Below, piece by piece: positions 32,909 through 44,776 of a stretch of 64,000 nt of DNA (position 1 is the first letter of the stretch; each line of letters starts with the position of its first letter). A model generated the notes under the pieces. The model made no database searches and was not told the origin of the DNA. It worked only from the letters and a program-made list of their open reading frames with translations. The DNA comes from Rhizodiscina lignyota. Taxonomy: Eukaryota > Ascomycota > Dothideomycetes > Aulographales > Rhizodiscinaceae. Position numbers and translations under genes: made by a program. The DNA lies in NCBI GenBank assembly GCA_010015805.1, contig ML978125.1, positions 2,232,001-2,296,000 of the forward strand, read 5' to 3'.

Positions 32909-34684
32909 TTAGTGGCCTCCGATCTGGTGCCTGCTGATTGGCCTGATCCACGAGACCGCCAAATTGATCGCAATGGTGATGATACCGATAATCCAGAAAG
33001 CACGGGGGAAGTTCGTTCCATTGTACCTGTACTGACAGTCAGCATCGTTGTAAAAGATACAGCAGGAGCAAGAGTTCAGGCTTACCGGAAGATAATGGCA
33101 AAGATGATACCACCAAAGTTTCCAGCTGCGCCAGTGAAGCCGGAAACCACTCCATTAGCAAAGGGCGAGACGTGCGGTACGAGCGCGAAATTGATCCCGT
33201 TGCCGCCTTCGAGGAAGAAGGCCATGCCTGCAATTAAGCCAAACATCGTACTCTGGTCGTGGCTGTCCACAACGCCGATGACGATGAGAAAGATTCCAGT
33301 GATGATACCATATGTGTGAAGTAGCGCCTTCTTCCCCCAGACCGAGCCTGTGGATCGGTATACAAGATCTGCGACAAATCCGCCCAAGGGTCTAAAAATG
33401 ATGTTAAGCAAGCCAAACATCGCGGCCCAGTTCCCTTGTCCCTGGAGTCCGAGGTAGGGGAAATTGCGTTTGTAGAAATTACCCAAGATACTGTTGACGG
33501 CAAGCTCTGCACCAAAGCTGCAAAAGTAGCACGCCCCGGTGACGAGAGTCTGGAGGGTGAAAAGAACCTTCACGATCTCCTTGAAGGACGGACTCTGGAT
33601 AACTTCGCCTTTTGCTTCCTCGACCTGATATTCTTGTCCGATCGCAGCCTCAACTTTGGCGTCAGACGGAAAGTCCTTCTTGTCCTTCTCTTGTTCCTTT
33701 TCAAGCTCTGATGCTGCGGAGCCAGATGGTTTACGGTCACCGAGCTCGCCGGGTAGGTCAACGATTCCGCCGTCACCGGTCGTCACCGAAGCACGCCGGA
33801 AGTTTTCTTGAGCAGCAGTCTCGCGCTCCGACCATTTGCCCGTAGGGCAGTCGGGGCAGAGGAGAAGGAGAGCTGCTGCAGTCACAACGATGAGCACACC
33901 AGGCACGATGAAGTCCACACGCCACGCAACATGAGGGGTGAGCCCATCTGAGATGAGGCTGTTGTAGATAGCAGGCATGACGAAGTATGTGATGCCGCCA
34001 CCGGAATTTCCGAAACCACCTGTAAGGGCATTGGCTGTTCCGACGACGCTCTTGTCAAAGAATCCAGTTGTCCATACTTGGCAGGGTACGAAAGCACCAC
34101 CTAGGATGCCGATGAAAAACCGGAGAGCGTAGAGCCCCGCTGCATTAGTGACACCACCAGCACAGAATGTCGGAATGGCACCAGCGAGGAGGCATCCTGC
34201 GAACGTCCAACGAGGACCGAAGCGGTCACATGCGGGCCCAGCTATAAGACGTATGAGGAGACTATAGGGCATAAAGAGTTAGACCAGACCATTGCCTTCG
34301 TACAGCAGAAGTTGACTTACGTTGCAGTGAGGCCGATAATATTTGAATTGGCGACTTCAGCTTGCGAAAGATGGAGATCTTTGGCGATGATGTCGCTAAG
34401 CAGCGGAGGGAAGGCATACCTGCGGAGTGCATTAGAGTAGCTCCCAGTGTCAACGGTTGCATGGATCAGAGATAAGGCTTAGATGTGGCCCGATAGCAAC
34501 GGGTAGCGTGTAGAACAGAATGTGCGATGACATACCATGACCAGAATGCAATCATAAAGCCAAACCAGGCGAATGTAAACACTCTGCCATAGAGGTTGAT
34601 TGGGTTGAGCGCTGGGATTGATTTGGCCTTGCCGTTGATGGGGTTGATTTCTGGCGCTCGCCAGAGGAGAGTTGGGTCGAACAT
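32909..34684 (-). CDS. high-affinity nitrate transporter (CrnA/NrtA-like, NNP family)
   Basis: Model: complement(join(32909..33026, 33086..34261, 34321..34419, 34536..34684)), 513 aa. A 12-helix major facilitator protein that co-transports nitrate and protons across the plasma membrane. The two nitrate signatures are present: [16 protein letters not shown] in helix 5 and [12 protein letters not shown] in helix 11. The paired substrate arginines are kept ([14 protein letters not shown] in helix 2, [10 protein letters not shown] in helix 8). A long charged loop of about 90 residues (residues about 240-330) lies between helices 6 and 7, usual for fungal members. The start [20 protein letters not shown] is the typical N-terminus. 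Nitrate and nitrite reductase genes, often neighbours, are not in the window. Confidence 0.94.
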
Positions 34685-34978
34685 TCTAACCTTCGGGATT
34701 TTTAAGAAAGATCCAGGGCCTTGCTGAAGAGACGATGATGCTGTATATGGGACGTTGCACTGTTCAATGACGTTGCAAGCTGGTCAAGTCTTCGGGCTCA
34801 AGACGTCAACTTGGATGCTGAGCAAGGCTCAAAATGGGCCTTTTCAGACATGCTCCCTTATAAAGGCCTAATCCCCAGCTGGAACGACGTGAATTGAGCT
34901 TCTCCGGACGCTGCGATCGATATCTTGCTTGACAATGCAATTCATCAACCGTAACTGTCGACGACCCCAAAACGAGTA

Positions 34979-34990
34979 TATCCGCGGATA
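34979..34990. promoter_or_regulatory. perfect 12-bp palindrome TATCCGCGGATA
   Basis: Lies 295 bp upstream of the nitrate transporter ATG. It joins two inverted GGATA (GATA-type) half sites around CCGCGG, a form suited to a GATA factor or a Zn2Cys6 dimer. Function is inferred. Confidence 0.45.
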
Positions 34991-35076
34991 ATCTTCTGCA
35001 ACAGACGGCAGCTTACGCCACGATGCAGAAGGTCTGGGGCACCCTGCTCTGGACCGGTATCCTTGGCCGCTCGTGA

Positions 35077-35083
35077 AGATAAG
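35077..35083 (+). promoter_or_regulatory. AGATAAG GATA-type site
   Basis: Matches the HGATAR consensus of AreA/Nit2 nitrogen regulators, about 390 bp upstream of the nitrate transporter start. Such sites are frequent by chance, so the location gives most of the weight. Confidence 0.35.
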
Positions 35084-35582
35084 AGATCGCGCTGTGTGAC
35101 AGGCTGGAGTGTTACGCAAGGCCCAATGCTCACCAACGCCGGACTGGGCTACAGAGCGTCACCAGCAGAGCACAATCCAGCCTAAAGCGATGGCAGCGGA
35201 AATGCGCATCTGCAAAAAGATCAACGCAAATTTTTGTGCCAAGAGGAGAGATTCAGTAGGATAGATCTGATCGGGAGGCGCGTTTCCAAAGACGCAACTA
35301 GGGTATACCACCAACCACCACGCTCTATCCTTTATCGGAATGATATCTCTGCAAGATGGACGGGGGTATCAGGAAAAGGCAGTATTTGAAGAGAAGACGA
35401 CTTTTCATTGGGCTGAGAGAAGAGAAACCTCGGAGAAAGTAGAAACACTGCTTATCTGGAGCAAGAAGGGATAGCGCATAAGCCTTATCAGGAGCTGCAA
35501 GCAACAGCCTTGTGTGGCTCCACAAAGCAACAACCTCAGCCAAATTGCTGTCGACAGTACTTAAAGTGCCTGAGGTGCCTTT

Positions 35583-35590
35583 CTCCGCGG
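35583..35590 (+). promoter_or_regulatory. CTCCGCGG, NirA-type site
   Basis: Matches the NirA consensus CTCCGHGG reported for nitrate-induced genes in Aspergillus. It is about 900 bp upstream of the transporter start, rather far but within fungal promoter range. Confidence 0.35.
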
Positions 35591-37493
35591 CCAGCTCTAT
35601 TATTTGATCGCCGGGCCTGCTCTGCGAAGGGTGGGAGCCTGGGAGGGCGATTTCGACACTTCGTGTTGAGTCTCTGGACGTGCGCTTGTGCAACTGGGAG
35701 CCCTTTCCTGCATTCAAGAAGCAAGCGATCATGTTTTTCAAGAAGCCTCAACGAGAGTTACTCATGAACATCGTGGTAGGTTTGTGGTTGGATCGTTTGT
35801 TTCCATTCAAGCTCGACCAAAGTTCACTTGACGTTCATCTAGACTTCCTTTCTCATCGCTAGCCCGCCCGCCGCCTTATCATCTTCATGTCAGCCAATCA
35901 TTTCTTTCCTAGCTCTGGTGACGAACTGCCGATGTACTCACTATGTATCTCATATTTCACAGCTCTACACTCGAGATGAAGTCTCTTCCAGGTGAAAATG
36001 CCCTCAAGCACCTTGACCACACTTCGTCTACACTTGTGGCTTCTCAATAATCGAGAGACGTTTTACATTCGGAGCACAACTGGTAAAGCTTATTCTCTGC
36101 CCATTAGGGTTGACATCTTCCTGAAGGATTTGATGATAAGACTCAGAGAGGATTCCGGAAATAGGCCATCAGCTCCGGCTGACAGAGGTTAAGATCTTGA
36201 AACATAATTCCTCTCTTGCGAGCTGGTCATTGAATTGCTCCTGAATGTATACAGCCGAGTCACCCATGGCGGAGCTCGTTGCTAGGACAATTTCAAGCTC
36301 GAAGGCGATGGACCAAAGGCAGCATCGTCTAACATTTACCTTTGTGGGAAATGTTGAATCGCCCTGTCCATAGAGACCATCTTGGTTGCAATTAAGCATA
36401 GTTCTTTTCATAGCTGTTTGATTCGTCGCCTGCATACTTCAATTCTTGTGAGACTGCAACCTTAAAACGCCACGCAACCCCGCTGCATTCTTCAAGAAAC
36501 ATTATTCCATGAATAGCATCAATCGTCTACACGGACCTGCTGATCTCCCTTGCACCTTTTCGCATTTCTGCAACCAATTCTCTTGTCTCAAAAGCTGTCA
36601 ATCCGATCCGATACTCCAGGGTTTCTACCACGATTTTCATCCTGCGAGCACTCGAACAGCGAATATCATCCCTTCAGAAAGCGCCTAGACCAATTTCGCA
36701 TACAGCTATCCTCGATATTCATTGCAAATTTCCCGAATTGTTCTCATCCGCAACATCGGATTTGCTCCTACGTATGTGAGTAAGAAAATGACCTGGCCAA
36801 TCGCCGAGCATTGGGCGCTGCTGCACAGACATGGGCTGTGCCACATAGAGCGGAGTCGCGCAGCAGGGGAGCTGACGGAGCAACGACTGTCTTTCATAAA
36901 GCCATTGTGTTGGGCCTTCCACATCTCAAGGTGCAAGCGATTCTTCTCTTCCGACCTCACGTTCCCTCGAACTTGCACAGCATTGGCCAGGCGCATGCTC
37001 TACTCTGGATATTTTCTACGAACATAACAGCTCCCCTCTCCGCCCAAAGAATGCGAACAAATCCTTTTCTCCACAGCTCGCTAGTTATTCGCTTAAATCC
37101 GAAACAATATTCTGATCCAATATTTTTACCTGCAATGACATTTGTCCATGCCAATGCCACCCATGGCCATCCAAGGTAGACCAGTCCAGTAACGAGCGAC
37201 GAAGACGCATCGAAGGTACTTGAACAACTTGAAAAACACAGAACTCCAAGTACATGCAACCCACCCCGCCGGGAGTTCATTCATGCGAATGAGAGGAGCC
37301 ACCCCAGGAACCAAAAAGCTTTTGCTCAGCTAACGAACGCCTTCCTGCCAATGCTCTAGAATAAGGATGCCGAGATGAAGATAACTCCAAGCTGTCGTGT
37401 CGTCATGTGCGAGAGGAAGAAGGCCACCAATTATGGATTACCGGAAGATGCGCGTCATAAAGTCGGCCGTTATGTGTTCGATGCGGGTTCGCG

Positions 37494-39104
37494 TTACTTT
37501 GAAGTAATGTTTTCCGGCTTGCGGCCCCATACAACGTAGCTGTGATATTTCAAACGTCAGCGTTGGTTCAAAATCGTTGGCAAAGAGTGGTCGAAACGGA
37601 AAAGGATTTCCGAAATTGGAATTGACCGCTCAGAGCACAAGCAAAACCCAAATCAGGCAGATACAAAGGGTCCACGTACACTTTCTGATAGGCGTGCACC
37701 CTCTTGTCCTGCAAGGCCTTCCTCACATCCACAAGGTATACTTCTATTTCTTCCTTCGTCCACCCGAGTCCTCTATGGAAGAATGCCAGACTGAAGCCTT
37801 GCAGTCCATCTAGCATATTCCGCTCATGAAAGCGGCCGATCAACTTGAATTGAGGGTCCTTGGGCCATGGATTGATCGGCACCTTGAACACTTCCTCCTT
37901 GACGTCCACGAATCCTGCCTCAGTGTACCAACGCTTCAGCTTGTTCGCGATCCGAAGTGGTCGACCCATATTCATGGCCGCCTCGTCATGGAGCTTTGCC
38001 CAGCGAAGGAGTGGCCAGTCGGCGGGCATAGTGCCATCGTCACAATATATGGATGGATATACCTCCTGGGACTCAAACCAGCCACCAGGCTCGACGTAGC
38101 GGAACGCTTTGCGGACAACATCACGGAAGTCGGTGAAAGAGCCGAGCATTGTGCGGGTATGGATGTAGGAGATGGAATTGGGTGGCATCATCCAGTCGTC
38201 TTCAGAGGCATCGTCGATGATAAACTTGACGTTCGCAGGATACCTATCAAATCACTGGAAGTCAGTATTGTGCCAGAACAGAGGACCAGCACATGCTACT
38301 CTTCATCGCAGGCATAGGCATGCATATTCCGAAGGTTCGAAATATTCCAAAGAAGCTGCTGACGTACCATTCTGGCTGGATGGGAGAAAGATCCGTTCCA
38401 ATCACCTATTCCTCCCGTCAGCGTCTCCAATGCTTCCGTTTCAGATACTTGACGTACCTGAGCATTCGGAAATTCTCGCGCCACCTCAATTGCCCACTTG
38501 CCGGTCCCGGTCCCAAGATCCATGATCTTAATGGGCGCGTTTAGAGGTGCAAATATATTCCTGCCACCAAACAGTACTTTATAGACGTAGAAGGCTAGGT
38601 CGAGTCTCTCATTTTCGGCCTAGATATTCGGTGAGTGAGGAAAGGCTTATCGAGGGAAGATATGGTCATACAAGGTCATTCGGCAGCATATAGGCTGGAT
38701 AGCGTGTCAGTATCGGAAGCCTTGTGAGAGATGGTTTGGGGAAGATACTCACAGCCTGCCATGTACGAATGATACGTTCGGCCATTCTCTTGTATGTAGT
38801 TGAAGATGCTGTCTCGAAGAGACTTTGTGCTACTGTAGAAGTTGTCAGCAAGGCTCCCGATACGCGATTGAAATGCGCACTCTTCCTCTGTCCGCTCTCC
38901 GACTTCGCTCAAGTTCTCGGACTGCCACGATCTCAGTCGCGCTGCCATCAATTGGCTAACGACACTGCTTCCAGAACTCACATCATCTGGCTCGATGACT
39001 TGTCCCACGGAACGCCCATCGTTGGATGATCCTGCGGAGAACTGTGAATTGAGACTCGTAGAGCTCGCCGCCATGTTCATCGAAGAGACGTCCACCACCC
39101 GCAT
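37494..39104 (-). pseudogene. LaeA-like SAM methyltransferase, broken by one extra A
   Basis: Model: complement(join(37494..37539, 37680..38243, 38368..38405, 38458..38620, 38672..38694, 38753..39104)). The segments read SYMLPND (a 23-nt exon), ENERLDLAFYVY, KVLFGG...IMDLGTGTGKWAIEVAREFPNAQV (SAM motif I), IGTDLSPIQPEW, NVKFIIDDASEDDW, FRYVEPGGWFESQE and VVWGRKPE, the full block order of the LaeA/UMTA class I methyltransferase family. In exon 38458-38620 the reading frame slips between FYVY and KVLFGG at a run of four A (four T on the plus strand, about 38578-38581); three A would keep the frame open. All other junctions fit in phase. Family members range from the global regulator LaeA to cluster-specific enzymes. 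The N-terminal 100 residues are Ser-rich and variable. Confidence 0.82.
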
Positions 39105-41695
39105 GGGTCGCTATCCCGCGCTCTTGTGACAGTGACACACGACCAGCAGACTGGGCCACCGCGCTCCTCACACAACGCAGCGTCTGCCCAAGAGTAACAA
39201 TTCGCAGCTGGAGCGGCGAGCGACGTCGAGGCTAGACCCACGGGGGCGGGAGCGAGTAAAAAAGCAGCTGGAGGCTCCTCAGGCACACAAGGCTCGCCTT
39301 TTGCGGCAAAGAGCAGAAAAAGGTCGAGGCAGCACCAGTTCGCTGGGAATTCTTGCAACAACCTCTTCCCTCGAGAATCCCAAGCGAGCGGGTCGAGGGG
39401 TCGAGTTATTGGATCCCGTGGGCATGGGAAGGGCTCTGCTAAGCTCAGTTCCTCCTCACCGGGCAGCCGGCTCTATGGCCATTTTGCAGTAGACCGGACG
39501 ACTCGCTCAGATGCGCGTCGCCGCAAGCGGACTAACGCCGTCTGCAGTACGGGGCACGGCGAGGGGCAGCTGGGGCGTGCGCTGCAAATCACTCACCTTC
39601 ATCCGGCAAACGTTCCATGTCGAGGCTGGTCCATCGTGCAATGCCTGGCTGTCTGATCAGACTGCCATGGGTCGCCGACGCTCAGGCAAGACTCTAGCGG
39701 AACTGCGGCCCGTCTAGCAGAGCTTATTTTGAGGGGAAGCCAACCTGCAACTTCAGGCCTGCCGTCTTTGCCCTCCAACGTTGCATTTTCTTGTGATATA
39801 ATTTTCGGTCCACTGTCGGGTTTGTGTCCACCTACGGCCCGCCACCGTCGTACGTGACGCACGAGACCGACGCCGACACCGCGGCGAGCGCACGTCGACG
39901 TCTTCGACGCTGCTCTTCGTGTGACACACCCTCCGAGCGAGCGAGCGAGAGGCGGCAGCCCGTCATGTCATCCGCAGTGATGTGTCGCCAGGGATGATTG
40001 CGATTTCGAGGCTGCCCTGCTGAAATCCCCGCATCTCCACCGTGTCGAGATACTTGATCAACGAGCATGAATCCTGAATCAAATGAAACATACGTCTGCC
40101 CGCCGCTCCTGCCGCTGTACATGAGAGCGGTGACAGCTCTCCAGCAGCCATGAGCCACACAACTGTCAGACATTTTTTCAAGAAGCTCAGCCAGGTTTCC
40201 AGGTGAGTGGAACCGTGAATCCCACGTGTCAATCATCGCCAGCCACCTCCCCTAGCCTGGAGTGGCTGCCGGGTGGAGTGGAACCGCGTATGATTTGGGC
40301 TTCGTGAGCCTTTGGGCACCTCTTCTTTTGCTGCCAAGCTGACGGCTGTGGATGCATCCTTGCGGGCACTGCCGCAGCCTTGCGGAGAAGAAGCTTATAA
40401 ATTATATACAGGAGGTCCGGACGGAGCCGCAGGCTGACGACCATCCCCACTTGCTGCAAGCAAAGTTCCCTATGAGTTACATACAGGAGGCCGTGGTTTC
40501 GCGTTACTGGTGCTCGAAGAGATTGCATATTAGGGCTGTAAAAGTCCAAGCCAGACAAGCTGTTCAAAATTACCTTGCGCGAATATGAAGGCCGACTCAA
40601 ATCTCTAGAGGCCGCACGAGACAGATCATCCCCTTTCGTATGGAGTCACAGACATAGGTGAGCTTGCTGGTTCTGACAGACGAGGGTCTTTTCTTTCAGG
40701 ACCTGCAGTCCTAATCAAGCTGCACTCCTGATTTCGTCAATTGTGCTGCAGCGGAAACGCTCCACGCAACTGGCACAGACCTCACCATAATGGACGATTT
40801 CTCTGGCCACCCGCATCCGCACGATCAGCACTGCATCTCGGGTGATCCGGCAGTGTTTCAGTGAATGCATGTTAATGAATTCGTAATCCCGTTGGACAGG
40901 CCGCTGCGTTGTATGTTCTTTTGTCGTTCCTAAATGTGGTAGGATATGCACGTAGTGGCTCCCGGAGATTTTTCCGGCATAAGGCGAACGCCTCATCGCA
41001 TCTATACTGCCGCCGGACCAATGAGAACACACGGGATGGCGGTGAGTACTGAAGTCGTGGCTAGAAGCTCTGACAGCAAGCACAGAATAAGGCTCTTCGG
41101 TATGCTTTGACGAGCCCTAACGACGTATCGTCTCGTGCGCAGGAGCCAGAATAAGTATCAAATAGGCGACTGTGCCGATCGAAGGAGCGAACCTGCGCTT
41201 CAGCAGTCAGCAGTGCTTTCTTGGCTTGAGAAGTCTTTCAGATTCGTCGAAACAAGTATGCAGTAGACATGAGGAAAGAAATAGAATTGATGATCATATG
41301 CAAGGAAATGACCGAGGTAATGGGGAGAGCAACCAAAAAGCACCACTGCGATTAACAGAAGCAGGAATGAAGACGACTGTAGCACTCTCTTCTCAGGCAG
41401 CCGCTCATGTGTCAACGACTTAGGCTCAACTGTGCATTGAGCGGGAGTGCTTTCAAAGCAGAAGGCCAAACATAGCTCACACATTATGTAAAGACATGAA
41501 CGGCGTTCGAAATGTCCAAATACGATAAAGTTTTCCGAGGTCAAATGGATGTCTTCTGGAACCAAAATTCCCAAGGCGTTCTGAGTTGAAACACCGGAAA
41601 CACTGCGGAATAATACAGACAGGTGAAGAAGGGAAAGAGAGGTGCGGAGAGAGGGTACAATCAAATAGCTCATGCATCTAAACGTGAAGAAGACG

Positions 41696-41715
41696 ACAAC
41701 AACAACAACAACAAC
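41696..41715. repeat. AAC trinucleotide microsatellite
   Basis: About six to seven perfect AAC units in noncoding DNA. Confidence 0.8.
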
Positions 41716-41805
41716 GAAAACTTGCTATTGTAGAAAGGCACTGAGAGCATCGCCGTTTAAAATCGAATGAAATTAAACCTTCAAGATTTAATCAGTGCCT
41801 CGAGC

Positions 41806-41821
41806 GTGACAAAATAGCTGA
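41806..41821. repeat. solo copy of the MITE terminal sequence
   Basis: GTGACAAAATAGCTGA matches the left terminus of the 32381 element exactly over 16 bases. No inverted partner was found by eye nearby, so it may be a truncated or decayed insertion. Confidence 0.55.
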
Positions 41822-42244
41822 CCGCCAGCGAAGCCCGCAACGACGAAAGTGGCGCACTCGCACTTTAAGGCAAGCGAGACTGGAGCTGAAATCTTAGTTC
41901 CACATTCAATGTTCTTTGGAGCTAACTTCACAATAACACGCCATTGCAAAGTTATACGATTTTATTGCTTCCAGAGGCCCGACACAACAGCTGCTCAGAG
42001 TCTTGAACGAAGCTGCGTGCCAACAGTTTTAACTTTTGTCACGTGCCTTGACGTCTATCGCCTGGTCCGTGCCCGACGCGTCGATCCAACGCGACGCGTT
42101 CTCGAATTAGGATTAATAGGATTTCGTGGCGTCACACACACAGACCAACGGTTCCAGCTCCAGGCTCCAGGCATCCCCTTCGCTGTGATTCAATTCTCCG
42201 TCCTCTCCTCAATTCTGGCTTTCAGACTCCTCACGATATCAGCA

Positions 42245-43307
42245 ATGTCTCTAAAGAGGAAGGCAGGAGACGCTGCTGCGGCTGGCGCGAAGAAGCCGAA
42301 ACAGGACAGCAGCATCACGTCGTTCTTTGGCCAGGTAGGTAGATCGCCGTCCCTACATTGCAACTGCTGACCCTGTTTCTAGCCAAAGCCGGTGTCCACT
42401 ACCGCGTCGACAGCTCCGAACAAACCTCCAGCTCCAAAATGGGACAAAGATGCCTGGGTTGCAAAGCTCAGCGATGAGCAGAAGGAGCTCCTTAAGCTCG
42501 AGATTGAGACGCTGCATGAGAGCTGGTTGCAGCATCTCAAAGATGAAGTCACGAGCCCATCGTTCTTGAGCCTTAAGAGGTTCCTCAAGAAAGAGAAGGA
42601 GACTGGAAAGACCATCTTTCCACCACTCGAGGATGTCTACTCGTGGTTTGTCGCCGTCTTTTTCTATGAACCAGGCAGCTCGCAGTCGAGCAAAATCGAA
42701 TCGTTCCTACAGGACAACGCTAATTAATCTCATCTTCAGGTCTCGTCATACCCCTCTCTCAACTGTCAAGGTTGTCATCGTCGGACAAGACCCGTATCAT
42801 AACGTGAACCAAGCTCACGGCCTCTGTTTCTCCGTCCGTCCCCCAACCAAGGCTCCACCGAGTCTCGTCAACATTTACAAGGGCTTGAAGAAAGACTATC
42901 CTTCCTTCAAAGAACCCCCCAACAACGGAGGTCTTCTCACACCATGGGCAGATCGCGGCATTCTGTTGTTGAATACTTGCCTCACTGTGCGTGCACACCA
43001 GGCAAACTCCCACCAGAATCAGGGTTGGGAGCGCTTCACCCAGAAGGTTATAGACACGGTGGTCAAGGAGCGTAGGAATGGCGTTGTCTTCCTTGCCTGG
43101 GGAACTCCTGCACAGAACCGTGTTAAGAGCATTAGTGGAAAGCATTTGGTGCTAAAGTCTGTTCACCCGAGTCCTCTGAGTGCAGCACGTGGATTCTTCG
43201 ATTGCGGGCACTTCAAGAAGACGAATGAATGGCTGAAGCAGCGATATGGCGAGGGAAGCGAGATTGACTGGAATCTCAACGTTGACCCAGCGGACGCTGG
43301 AGTTTAA
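42245..43307 (+). CDS. UNG1: uracil-DNA glycosylase
   Basis: Model: join(42245..42334, 42383..42645, 42740..43307), 306 aa. It removes uracil from DNA as the first step of base excision repair. Family 1 motifs are complete: the water-activating GQDPYH, GLCFSV, the LLLNTCLTV uracil-binding block, FLAWGTPAQ and the HPSPLS His loop. The N-terminal exon is basic ([16 protein letters not shown], nuclear signal) and contains SITSFF, the core of a PCNA-interacting motif, although the usual Gln is one residue out of place (QDSSITSFF). The second intron starts GTTTGT, an unusual donor, but only this junction ([21 protein letters not shown]) keeps the frame. Confidence 0.96.
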
Positions 43308-44776
43308 ACGTGCTGCAAAGCGAACAAAGGTTTGCTTCCGCGGCCAAAGGCTGTCTGCCTTTTTTCGGTTATAGCTTGGTGTTGAATGGTGTTCTTGAAT
43401 TTTTCTTACGACTATGGAGCTAAAGCTAAATTGATTAAAACGCGTAGGAGTTCAAGCCAGTTCAAGCGAATGAATTAATGGTATCTGAAGCAGTGTCACG
43501 TAGTGAACAGTCCACCAGGAATTTCACACTAATTTCTAGTAATATTGTGACCCAGTATCTATTACTCTTTTCTTCGGTCTAATTTGACTATTGGAAGAGA
43601 GTGTGATAGGTACAAATGCATGTTCATACCATCAGCTGACGACGGGATCAGCGAGTTTGTGTCCGATATTCTTCAGTAAGTGGATTGTTACACCATCATG
43701 TGTTCAACTTCAAGAAAGCAACCACTTTAACTAGGCCCCCAGGACGATGAGACACAATCACTCATGCTCAATCCGTTTTAGGGGCAACTGTACGAGTTAC
43801 GGATGTTCCGCCATCCTAAAAGAGGCATTGGTTGAACTAACTGAAGCGGATCTTACCCGACGGAGTAAGCCCATTTCATATTTAATGCTTAGCTCCACAC
43901 CAAAACCCATCACATCCATGCAGGGACAAGATGTAAGCCATGCCATGGCAAAATGAAGTCATTCCCTCTTTGAGAATCGGGGCTTTGATCACCCGGTGGA
44001 AAAGTGTATGCGATCTGAAGAGTGGTAGCGAGCAATGCCCTTTCAAATACCTACTTTCCCCTTTCTTCATCACACCGCTATCCATGCTCCCAGGAGTTTC
44101 CAAAGTTGGACAGTCAACACTAAAGCCATTAACGCATCTATCATCTGGTGTGGTACACTGACCAGCGGCCGTCAGGACCGCACTGCTATTGTACTCATCC
44201 GCTTTCACCGTCACTGCATTTCCAAGTCAGCTAATCATCTTAATTCTCATGCTAAGCTCTTTAAAGTGGAGAACCTAATATGCGAAGACCCACGATTGGG
44301 CCGCTACTAAGACTTACATTGACACGTTGCTGTAACAAATTCAACGAAAACGGCGCCGACGTTAATACCCGATCGTGACCGACATACGTTCGTCGACGAG
44401 GTGACAACTGCGCTAGTCCCACTGGAGCCGGTGCAGCATCCACCGCATTAGAAGGTGGTCTGGGAAGAGACAGGTTCGCTTGGATGATGATAATAACAGA
44501 GCGCGAAGAGGACGGGAGGGCCAATGTGCCCCCCAGTGGCTGCCACATGTTGGACATGCAATGTCACTGAGTCGGAATAGATCCCTCTTTACACTCTTCG
44601 AAGACGGCGGGCTGATTGCTTGGAAGCGCCTGGAATTTATCCGAATCGTAAGTATTGGAACCGAGTGTTACTCTAATTAGGGGATTTTGCCTTAGTCAAG
44701 GTAGTGAAGAAGCTGTTTCAAATTATTATTATTTTCTACATATTCTTTATTAGAGAGCCGAGACCGTTCAGGAGCG
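43308..44776. other. intergenic between two convergent genes
   Basis: 1.5 kb between the UNG stop and the kinase stop, with AT-rich patches (43390-43560; TTATTATTATT near 44723). Short frames only. No gene is recognised. Confidence 0.5.

Larger units (their letters stand above)
34685..37493. other. long intergenic region
   Basis: 2.8 kb between the nitrate transporter start and the methyltransferase stop. The first kb should contain the transporter promoter (sites listed separately). Several frames of 60-140 codons overlap on both strands (35325-35741 minus, 36957-37280 minus) without codon bias or family resemblance. I see no gene. Confidence 0.45.
39105..42244. other. long intergenic region
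   Basis: 3.1 kb between the methyltransferase start and UNG. It contains GC-rich stretches at 39100-39960 with only overlapping shadow frames, an AAC microsatellite at about 41696-41715 and one unpaired element end at 41806. I see no gene. Confidence 0.45.

Noticed and set aside
36957-37314. overlapping minus-strand frames with hydrophobic stretches
   Set aside because: No start/intron model gives a consistent protein; no family resemblance.
28758-39104. idea of a secondary-metabolite cluster (halogenase-like, transporter, LaeA-like methyltransferase)
   Set aside because: No PKS, NRPS, terpene synthase or other core enzyme. The transporter is a nitrate carrier and the methyltransferase is broken.
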